DNA of 20,753 nt from contig CAJMSL010000021.1 of the NCBI GenBank assembly GCA_905216045.1, forward strand, positions 1 through 20,753, written 5' to 3'. This document shows positions 15,043 to 20,753 of the stretch, piece by piece (position 1 is the first letter of the stretch; every line of letters starts with the position of its first letter). The notes under the pieces are model-generated. The model was given only the letters and a program-made list of their open reading frames with translations, had not been told where the DNA came from and searched no databases. The DNA is from an uncultured bacterium. Its GTDB lineage: Bacteria; Actinomycetota; Coriobacteriia; Coriobacteriales; Coriobacteriaceae. The position numbers were made by a program, and so were the translations under genes.

Positions 15043-15963
15043 TTACATGAAGCCGCAGACGCGACCGATGATGCCGATGGCGAAGAGAGCCAGGATGATG
15101 ACGATCGGGCTGACCTTCTTCTTGAGGAGCTTGCAGACCAGCAGGGTCAGGCACACGGCGGCAAGGCCGGGGATGAGCTGATCGAGGTTGGCCTGAAGCG
15201 TGGTGACCTTCACCTGATCAAGGGCGTTAGCACCGATGGAGTTATACATCGTCAGTGCTTCCTTGACACCCTCAGAACCGGAGGGCAGGTTAGCCCAGTC
15301 GATAAAGGCGCCAGCAGACTGCGTGACCTTGGAGACGACCGGGGTGAAGGAGATGGACACCCAGCGCTCGACCAGGGCGCCGATGATGAACATACCCAGG
15401 ATGGAAGCACCCTCGGTGACCTTGCCCATCAGACCGCCGGAGAGGTCCTTGGCGATGGAGGAGCCGACCTTGTAGCCAAACTCCTGCGTGTACCACAGGA
15501 AGGCGTAACGGATGATGTTCCACGCGAAGAAGAACAGCAGCGGACCGGCGATGCTGCCGGACAGGGCCAGGGAAGCGCCCAGAGCGCCCAGAATCGGGCG
15601 AAGGGTGAACCAGAAGGCGGGGTCGCCGACGCCGGCGAGCGGGCCCATCATACCGACCTTGACGCCCTGAATGGCGACGTCGTCAATCGGGGCACCGTTG
15701 GCGCGCTCCTCCTCGAGAGCGAGGGTAACGCCAATGACGGGGGCGGAAACATAGGGATGGGTGTTATAGAACTCCAGGTGGCGCTTAAGAGCGGCAATCT
15801 GGTCATCCTTGCTGGTGTAGAGCTTCTTGATCGCAGGGATCATTGCGAAGCACCAGCCGCCGTTCTGCATACGCTCGTAGTTCCACGAGCCCTGAAGGAA
15901 CTGATGACGGAAGCAAACCTTCTTGCGGTCGGCCTTGGTGAGCTGAATCTTGTTCTCTGCCAT
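15043..15963 (-). CDS. manZ: PTS mannose-family transporter subunit IID
   Basis: A 306-residue IID subunit, which with IIC forms the membrane channel that imports and helps phosphorylate sugar. The cytoplasmic N-terminus carries the family pattern (FLQGSWNYERMQNGGWCFAMIPAI near residues 22-45), followed by GVKVGMMGPLAGVGDPAFW, the signature region of IID proteins, and a C-terminal hydrophobic helix that ends GRVCGFM. The start is ATG 15961-15963: GGGGAG is placed 8 nt upstream, while an in-frame GTG nine bases earlier is only 3 nt from the site. It begins 16 nt after the IIC stop. In streptococcal naming this is manN. The sugar cannot be read from the sequence; mannose, glucose or a related hexose is likely. 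Confidence 0.95.
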   Translation of the reverse strand: MAENKIQLTKADRKKVCFRHQFLQGSWNYERMQNGGWCFAMIPAIKKLYTSKDDQIAALKRHLEFYNTHPYVSAPVIGVTLALEEERANGAPIDDVAIQGVKVGMMGPLAGVGDPAFWFTLRPILGALGASLALSGSIAGPLLFFFAWNIIRYAFLWYTQEFGYKVGSSIAKDLSGGLMGKVTEGASILGMFIIGALVERWVSISFTPVVSKVTQSAGAFIDWANLPSGSEGVKEALTMYNSIGANALDQVKVTTLQANLDQLIPGLAAVCLTLLVCKLLKKKVSPIVIILALFAIGIIGRVCGFM

Positions 15964-15979
15964 ATGTATCACTCCCCTC

Positions 15980-16798
15980 CTACTCGTAATCGTTCAGAAT
16001 GTCGCCGAGCGGGTCACCGGAGCCGCCGCCCATGCCGCCACCCTGCTTGGCCAGATCCTTAAGGCCAAGGTAGATGAGGGCAAGGGAGATGCCGATGAGG
16101 CCAAGGGCGATCAGCGTGAGCTGAGGGATGGCAGCAAGGACAAAGCCGAGGATGAAGAACGGCCAGGTCTCCTTGGTGGCCATCATGTTGATGACCATGG
16201 CGTAACCGACGGAAGCGACCATGCCGCCGCCGACAGCCATGCCGCCGGACAGCCAGTCGGGCATAGCGTTAAGCGCGTTGGTAACAGCCTCGGCCGGGAT
16301 GATGCACAGAAGTACTGCCGGGATGGCGATACGAAGGCCCTGCATGAGGATAGCAGCGTACTGCCAGCGCTCGATGCCGGAGAAGTCACCCTTCTCGGCG
16401 CAACCGTCCATGGCGTGAGCGATAGCGGTAGCCAGGGTACGGCAGATCATGGTCAGGAACAGGCCAGCGACCGACAGCGGGACGGCGACGGCGATGGCGG
16501 CGGTAACGGCCTTGGCCGAATCAGTGGCGCCACCGTTGAGGGCGAGCACCATGATGATCGAAGAAGCGACCGAGGCCAGAGCGGCGTCAGGCGCGACAGC
16601 GGCGCCGACGTTAGCCCAGCCAAGGGCCATCATCTGGAGCGAACCGCCCAGGAGGATGCCCTCCTGAAGGTGACCGGTTACGAGACCGATAAGCGTGCAT
16701 GCCACGAGCGGCTGATGGAACTGGAACTCATCCAGAATGCCTTCCATACCGGCAAGCAACGCGACAATCGCAACAAGCAGAATAGTGATTGCAGACAT
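15980..16798 (-). CDS. manY: PTS mannose-family transporter subunit IIC
   Basis: A 272-residue IIC subunit and main membrane pore component. It is hydrophobic throughout, with the family N-terminus (VAIVALLAGMEGILDEFQFH) and the pattern GHLQEGILLGGSLQMMALGWANVGAAVAPD typical of IIC (read near residues 42-71). The C-terminal cytoplasmic tail is unusually glycine-rich (QGGGMGGGSGDPLGD). The ATG at 16796-16798 follows AAAGGAGGG with 9-10 nt spacing. It lies 18 nt after the IIAB stop and 16 nt before IID, so one operon is certain from spacing. Called manM in streptococci. Confidence 0.95.
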   Translation of the reverse strand: MSAITILLVAIVALLAGMEGILDEFQFHQPLVACTLIGLVTGHLQEGILLGGSLQMMALGWANVGAAVAPDAALASVASSIIMVLALNGGATDSAKAVTAAIAVAVPLSVAGLFLTMICRTLATAIAHAMDGCAEKGDFSGIERWQYAAILMQGLRIAIPAVLLCIIPAEAVTNALNAMPDWLSGGMAVGGGMVASVGYAMVINMMATKETWPFFILGFVLAAIPQLTLIALGLIGISLALIYLGLKDLAKQGGGMGGGSGDPLGDILNDYE

Positions 16799-16816
16799 GT
16801 ATCGGACCCTCCTTTA

Positions 16817-17806
16817 CTATGCTTGAGCGGCCAGTTCGGCCTTAGCTTTCTTCAACATGGCGTCGAGATCCTCGGAAGCATCCGAAGGAACCTTGCGGAC
16901 CTCGAACTTGACGCCCTTGGCCTTGAGGGCCTCGAGGGTCTTAACGTCGTCATCGCCCATAGCGACGGCGTTGGTGACGACGACCTTGCCCTTGGAGTGA
17001 GCCATGGAACCGATGTTGACTTCCTTGATGTCGACGCCGGCCTCGATGGCCTTGAGCAGATCCTGCGGGTTCTCGAAGAGCAGCATGGCCTTGGTGTCAC
17101 CAAAACGCGTGTCCTTGACGACCTCGGCCATCTTCTTGATGGGCACGACGTTGGCATGGACTCCCGGAGGGGCAGCCTGCTCGATCATCGTCTTGCGAAG
17201 CTCGTCGTGAGCAACGCCGTCGGAAACCACGATGATGCGGTTGGGGTTAATCTGCTTGGTCCACGTGGTGGCCACCTGACCATGCAGCAGACGGGTGTCG
17301 ATACGGACGTGGGCGATCTTGATGTGCCCGTCGCCGATGACCGTTCCCGGAGGGATGGCGCCTGCAGGAGCAGCGGCGGCCGTAGCCGGCTTCTTCTCCT
17401 CGGGCTCCAGAGACTCGGGCTTGACGCGCACGCCAGCCTTAGCCTCAGTCACGAGATGTTTTGCGATCGCATGTGCAGTGTTCTTTGCGTCAAAGCGCTG
17501 CGAATATGCCTCGATGAGCATAGGCAGGTTGACACCGGTGACGATAGCCCAGGAATCGTGGCCCTCGATGAGCCCGCTGATCTGGTTGAACGGCGTGCCG
17601 CCCCACAGATCAACGAGGAAGAGCACCTGCTCCTGGTCCTCGAAGGAAGCGACTGCTTCCTCGACCTTGGCACGGAAGTCGTCGGGGCCCATGCTCGGCT
17701 CGAGCGAGACCACGGCAACAGACGGCTGATCGCCAAAGACCATCGAGCCCGTCTGCTTGATTCCAGCTGCCAAGTCCCCGTGGCTAGCAAGAACAATACT
17801 TACCAT
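16817..17806 (-). CDS. manX: PTS mannose-family subunit IIAB (fused IIA-IIB)
   Basis: A 329-residue soluble phosphotransfer protein. Domain IIA (about 1-125) has the phosphorylated histidine H9 in LASHGDLAAG and the pattern LVDLWGGTPFNQ. An Ala/Pro/Glu linker (about 128-157) leads to IIB (about 160-325) with H175 in VRIDTRLLHGQV. Phosphate passes from HPr to H9, to H175, then to the sugar in the IIC-IID channel. The ATG at 17804-17806 has AGGAGG seven nt upstream; the adjacent in-frame GTG is too close. It is the first gene of the PTS operon. No regulator gene of the LevR type lies in the window. Called manL in streptococci. Confidence 0.96.
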   Translation of the reverse strand: MVSIVLASHGDLAAGIKQTGSMVFGDQPSVAVVSLEPSMGPDDFRAKVEEAVASFEDQEQVLFLVDLWGGTPFNQISGLIEGHDSWAIVTGVNLPMLIEAYSQRFDAKNTAHAIAKHLVTEAKAGVRVKPESLEPEEKKPATAAAAPAGAIPPGTVIGDGHIKIAHVRIDTRLLHGQVATTWTKQINPNRIIVVSDGVAHDELRKTMIEQAAPPGVHANVVPIKKMAEVVKDTRFGDTKAMLLFENPQDLLKAIEAGVDIKEVNIGSMAHSKGKVVVTNAVAMGDDDVKTLEALKAKGVKFEVRKVPSDASEDLDAMLKKAKAELAAQA

Positions 17807-18132
17807 CACATAACCTCCTTTTTGTCTACGTATTTCCTACACGACATGAAAGGAGTATACCTGTTTGGATTGTGGAATTATAGCTAAATCCGCAAAAGGT
17901 TGGATTATTTGTTTAAACGTCTAGGTTTGTTACAAGTTGATTACGTTACTGCTTTTTGACTCATTACACGACAAGGCGTCGCTCATCAAGCTATGTATTT
18001 TATAGATACAAGCAAGCTGTTCATTAATATCGATTTTAGGCAAGCGCGAATGCGCTTGTACTGCCGCTATTTTGTTTAAACAGACATGGCTTAACTATTT
18101 GCACGACTTATGCTCAACAAAACTACTCAAAA
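17807..18132. other. AT-rich regulatory spacer upstream of the PTS operon
   Basis: Together with copy B of the repeat this forms a 405-nt gene-free stretch, clearly lower in GC than the coding DNA around it. I see no convincing gene. It contains two exact copies of TTTGTTTAAAC (17908-17918 and 18071-18081), each including the palindrome GTTTAAAC, and a small hairpin CAAGCGC-GAAT-GCGCTTG (18041-18058). No sigma-54 type GG/GC promoter pair and no clear catabolite-response palindrome was recognised. Confidence 0.5.
17854..17882 (-). promoter_or_regulatory. Candidate PTS operon promoter (-10 boxes)
   Basis: On the minus strand a perfect TATAAT lies at 17877-17882 and a TATACT at 17854-17859, giving leaders of about 65 or 40 nt before the IIAB start. 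Neither has a good -35 hexamer, so activator help is plausible. The nearer GTTTAAAC palindrome lies about 29 nt upstream of the TATAAT box. Confidence 0.4.
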
Positions 18133-18201
18133 AAGTTGCGGTGAAATAGTTCTTGTTTAAGAGCCAGAAGGCTGGATTTAGGAACTATTTCACCGCAACT
18201 T
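18133..18201. repeat. 69-nt inverted-arm repeat element, copy B
   Basis: Arms at 18133-18154 and 18180-18201 are complementary over 22 nt with one wobble; the 25-nt loop contains a smaller AGCC-AGAA-GGCT hairpin. The right arm is identical to that of copy A. The element ends 10 nt after the hypA stop. On the minus strand it is followed directly by a run of T (ACTTTTTTGAG), so here it has the full look of a rho-independent terminator for hypA. Confidence 0.88.
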
Positions 18202-18211
18202 ATAGGGGATC

Positions 18212-18640
18212 CTAGACGATGTGGAGTGGGTTGGCGGCGTCGACGGCATCGGGCGCGTCGGAAGGGCCGTCGGGGGCAGCGCCTGCCGGATCCTCTTCGG
18301 GGGTCTCGATCTGTTTGATCATTACCTCTTGGCCCTGCAGCAAATAGGTCTCGCCGCTACCGCAATGGGGACAGGCCTTGCCGTGCTCGACCGTCGCGTA
18401 GTCGCAGCCACACGCCTCGCAATGTGTCACGGCCTCAACGGGCTCCACGATAAGCTCCGCACCCTCGGTGATGGGCTTTTTATCTGCCGCCCAGCGCCAA
18501 GCGTCGAGTAGCAAGTCGGGAACGACGCCCGAGACCTCGCCCAGCAGCAGCGTGACGCTCGAAACGCGACGCACGCCATTGGCGCGCGCCACGTTCTCGA
18601 CATCGCGAATGATGTGATAGACGATTCCCAATTCATGCAA
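18212..18640 (-). CDS. hypA: Hydrogenase nickel incorporation protein HypA
   Basis: A 142-residue nickel metallochaperone that hands nickel to [NiFe]-hydrogenase maturation with HypB. It begins MHELGIVYHI, where the N-terminal amine and H2 bind nickel, and has a zinc site of two CxxC pairs (C74/C77 and C90/C93). The start is a TTG (18638-18640) with GAAAGGG about 8 nt upstream; the frame runs 30 codons further but only the TTG gives the family's Met-His-Glu N-terminus. A Pro/Asp/Ala-rich tail (about 112-142) extends past the usual HypA end (about 115 residues). No other hyp or hydrogenase gene lies in the window. The gene is downstream of the oxidoreductase at 18737, 96 nt away with a hairpin between. 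Confidence 0.93.
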   Translation of the reverse strand: MHELGIVYHIIRDVENVARANGVRRVSSVTLLLGEVSGVVPDLLLDAWRWAADKKPITEGAELIVEPVEAVTHCEACGCDYATVEHGKACPHCGSGETYLLQGQEVMIKQIETPEEDPAGAAPDGPSDAPDAVDAANPLHIV

Positions 18641-18682
18641 GGCGAAACCCTTTCTGCAGAGGTTGATTCGATGCAAACTCAA

Positions 18683-18721
18683 AGCAAGGGGACGACGAGA
18701 TCTAGTCTGCGCCGTCCCCTT
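18683..18721 (-). terminator. Hairpin between the oxidoreductase gene and hypA
   Basis: On the minus strand AAGGGGACG pairs with CGTCCCCTT (18713-18721 with 18686-18694), extendable by about 3 pairs, with a loop near 12 nt. It starts 15 nt after the oxidoreductase stop. The tail GCTTTGAGTTT is only partly T-rich. Likely a terminator, possibly leaky into hypA. Confidence 0.6.
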
Positions 18722-18736
18722 ACCCGCCATGGCTAC

Positions 18737-20752
18737 CTATTTACGACCAAATTTAATCTTGATGGCACGCTTTAGAGCGTACTTGCCGAGGCTTGGGAGC
18801 TTTTGCTCGTATTTGACCATCGTGGAGCACTCGGGGCGGTCGCGATCCAGATGGATGGCGTCGAACGCGCACTTGGTGGTGCACAGGCCGCAGCCGATGC
18901 ACTTGTTGGGGTCGACGATCGAGGCACCGCAACCCAGGCAACGGGCGGTCTCGGCGCGCACCTGCTCTTCGGTAAAGGTCTCGACGTACTCGCTAAACGG
19001 CGCAGCCTTCTCGCGCTCGCGGTCCACGTGGGCAACCTCGCGGCTCGCGTTGTCGTAGCTCTCGAGCACAACGTCGTCGCGGTCGAGCGCGGTGTAGCGG
19101 CGCTGATTGCGGCCGATGGTGAGCGTGGAGCCCGGCTGCACAAAGCGATGGATGGACACCGCGGCCTCGTGGCCGGCGGCGATAGCGTCGATGGCAAAGC
19201 TGGGGCCAGTGTAGACGTCACCACCCACAAAGATGTCGGGTTCGGCGGTCTGGTAAGTCTGGGGATCGGCAAGGGCGCCCTGGCCGCGGCCGAGCTCCAC
19301 CTTGGAGCCAGCCAGCAGGTCGCCCCACACAATGGACTGGCCAATCGACATGACGACACGGTCGGCATCGACACGGCGCAGATCGTTCTCGTCGTACTCG
19401 GGCGCAAAACGGCCCTCGTCGTCAAAGACACGCGTGCAGCGCTTGAAGGTGATACCGCACACACGACCGGCCTCGTCCAGGTGAATCTCCTTGGGGCCCC
19501 AGCCGCAGCTGATGTGAGCGCCGTCCTCAACGGCCTCGCGACGTTCTTCCTCGCTGGCGGGCATCTGGACCTCGCTCTCCAGGCAGAACATCTCAACGTG
19601 CCCAGAGCCCAGACGGCAGGCGTTGCGGGCAACGTCGATGGCCACGTTGCCGCCGCCCACCACAATGGTGCGGCCGGACAGGGTATCGATCTTGCCGCTG
19701 TTAACCTCGCGAAGGAAGTCGACGGCCACGGTCACGTCCACGGCATCCTCGCCCGGAATACCGGCAAGGCGGCCGCCCTGGCAGCCGATGGCCACGTAAA
19801 AGGCCTTAAAGCCCTGCGCGCGCAGCTCGTCGAGCGTCACATCACGACCGACCTCCACGCCATAGCGGAACTCGGCACCCATCAGGCGAATGATCTCGAC
19901 CTCGGCCTCAATGACGTCCTTCTGCAGCTTAAAGCTGGGAATGCCGTAGGTGAGCATGCCGCCCGGGCGCTCGTTTTTCTCGAAGACGACGGGCTTGTAG
20001 CCCTTCTCGGCCAGATAGAAAGCGCAGGACAGGCCGGCCGGACCGGCACCGATGATGGCGATCTTCTGATCAAAGCCGCCAGCGCGCGTCGGCGTCACCA
20101 CGGGCGGGACGTAGCGGGTCGCGGCATCCAGATCGCGCTGGGCGATGAACTTCTTGACCTCGTCGATGGCCACGGCGGCGTCCACACGGCCGCGGGTGCA
20201 GGCGTCCTCGCAGCGGCGGTTGCACACACGGCCGCAGATAGCGGGCAGCGGGTTCTCGCGCTTAATGAGTGCCAGCGCCTCGTCATAGCGACCCTGAGCC
20301 GCGAGCTTCAAATAGCCCTGAACGGCAACGTGCGCGGGGCAGGCCGTCTTGCAGGGAGCGGTGCCGGACTCATGCGTCTCGATGCGGTTGTCGTTGCGGT
20401 AGTTGGGCGACCACTTGGTGTGGTCCCACTTGGTGGCATCGGGCAGCTCCTGGCGCGGATACTCGGGCACCTGTCCGCCGGCCGTTTTGCTGCAGAGCTT
20501 CTGGCCCAGCTTGGCGGCGCCGGCCGGACACACCTCGACGCAGCGACCGCAGGCCACGCACATGTCCTTCTCGACCTTAGCGACATAGGCCGAGCGCGAC
20601 AGGTTGGGCGTGTTGAACAGCTGCGAGGTGCGCAGGGCGTAGCACACGTTGACGTTGCAGTTGCAGATGGCGAAGATCTTGTTCTCGCCGTCGATATTAG
20701 TGATCTGGTGCACAAAGCCGTTGTCCTCGGCCTGGCGCAAGATGTCGTAAAC
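18737..20752 (-). CDS. Fe-S/FAD NAD(P)H-dependent oxidoreductase, glutamate synthase small-subunit type (5'-truncated)
   Basis: 671 residues are visible; the frame stays open to the window edge (VYDILRQAED...), so the start lies outside. Reading order, in visible residue numbers: a Cys-rich stretch CNCNVNVC (30-37); a ferredoxin motif CVACGRCVEVCP (65-76); a GltD-type N-terminal Fe-S domain with CKTACPAH and CGRVCNRRCEDAC; an FAD-binding IAIIGAGPAGLSC with RPGGMLTYGIP; an NAD(P)-binding TIVVGGGNVAIDVARN; the FAD closing motif GGDVYTGPS; and a C-terminal ferredoxin-like CIGCGLCTTKCAFDAI. Such proteins move electrons between NAD(P)H, flavin and ferredoxin or a partner enzyme. It lacks the glutamate synthase large subunit nearby, so a role as a ferredoxin/NAD(P)H electron-transfer module is more likely than glutamate synthesis. 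The physiological partner is unknown. Confidence 0.9.
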   Translation of the reverse strand, partial: VYDILRQAEDNGFVHQITNIDGENKIFAICNCNVNVCYALRTSQLFNTPNLSRSAYVAKVEKDMCVACGRCVEVCPAGAAKLGQKLCSKTAGGQVPEYPRQELPDATKWDHTKWSPNYRNDNRIETHESGTAPCKTACPAHVAVQGYLKLAAQGRYDEALALIKRENPLPAICGRVCNRRCEDACTRGRVDAAVAIDEVKKFIAQRDLDAATRYVPPVVTPTRAGGFDQKIAIIGAGPAGLSCAFYLAEKGYKPVVFEKNERPGGMLTYGIPSFKLQKDVIEAEVEIIRLMGAEFRYGVEVGRDVTLDELRAQGFKAFYVAIGCQGGRLAGIPGEDAVDVTVAVDFLREVNSGKIDTLSGRTIVVGGGNVAIDVARNACRLGSGHVEMFCLESEVQMPASEEERREAVEDGAHISCGWGPKEIHLDEAGRVCGITFKRCTRVFDDEGRFAPEYDENDLRRVDADRVVMSIGQSIVWGDLLAGSKVELGRGQGALADPQTYQTAEPDIFVGGDVYTGPSFAIDAIAAGHEAAVSIHRFVQPGSTLTIGRNQRRYTALDRDDVVLESYDNASREVAHVDREREKAAPFSEYVETFTEEQVRAETARCLGCGASIVDPNKCIGCGLCTTKCAFDAIHLDRDRPECSTMVKYEQKLPSLGKYALKRAIKIKFGRK

Positions 20753-20753
20753 C

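Noticed and set aside
15950..17887. A 645-codon open frame on the plus strand, antisense to the PTS IIAB and IIC genes
   Set aside because: It lies opposite two unmistakable PTS genes with good ribosome-binding sites. Its translation is low-complexity, rich in Asp, Gly, Arg and His, and has no recognisable domain. Long antisense frames are common in GC-rich DNA.
18001..18060. Possible extra promoter (TATAAAAT on the minus strand) and small hairpin in the PTS upstream spacer
   Set aside because: There is no matching -35 box, the hairpin has only 7 bp and no T-run, and the spacer is AT-rich enough to give such matches by chance.
14447..18201. CRISPR array or insertion-sequence ends formed by the repeated arms
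   Set aside because: There are only two units 3.6 kb apart, with no regular spacers and no cas genes. No transposase or target-site duplication was seen around the elements or the PTS block.

Overview
The window looks like chromosomal DNA from a high-GC actinobacterium of the Coriobacteriia, most like Collinsella. This is inferred from three things: GC-rich codon use with Ala/Pro-rich linkers, an actinobacterial fhaA-fhaB-pstP-rodA-pbpA-pknB locus, and a mannose-family PTS with a DUF956 protein. No database search was possible. Nearly all of the window is coding.

Left end (1-3819): the C-terminal tail of an unknown plus-strand gene (2-202) converges on a small unknown minus-strand gene (225-485). 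Upstream of the latter on the same strand is dnaX (540-2996), the DNA polymerase III tau/gamma clamp-loader subunit. A 115-nt divergent spacer separates dnaX from a two-helix membrane protein with a YcxB-like C-terminal region (3112-3819).

Centre (3964-14162): a plus-strand cluster for Ser/Thr phosphosignalling and cell elongation. In order it holds a Ser/Thr kinase with an HLD instead of HRD catalytic motif and a large multi-helix membrane domain; fhaA (DUF3662 + FHA); fhaB (TM + FHA); a PP2C phosphatase (pstP) with a long disordered N-terminus; one continuous reading frame that fuses a RodA-type SEDS glycosyltransferase to a class B penicillin-binding protein; and a PASTA kinase (pknB) with four PASTA repeats. 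Several junctions overlap by 4 nt, which suggests translational coupling. The expected logic is that PknB senses the wall through its PASTA repeats, the FHA proteins read phosphothreonine, PstP reverses the signal, and the RodA-PBP fusion builds elongation peptidoglycan. The usual pknA slot between pbpA and pknB is empty; the atypical kinase sits at the head of the cluster instead. A strong hairpin terminator closes the cluster.

Right part (14274-20753), all on the minus strand: tRNA-Arg(CCU), then a mannose-family PTS operon (IIAB, IIC, IID) followed by a DUF956/ManO protein, then hypA (nickel delivery, TTG start), then a multi-cluster Fe-S/FAD/NADPH oxidoreductase truncated by the window edge. 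Two copies of a 69-nt element with 22-nt inverted arms lie 8-10 nt after the stop codons of the DUF956 gene and hypA. They are the clearest non-coding structure in the window. The 405-nt AT-rich spacer upstream of the PTS operon holds candidate promoters and a repeated TTTGTTTAAAC motif.
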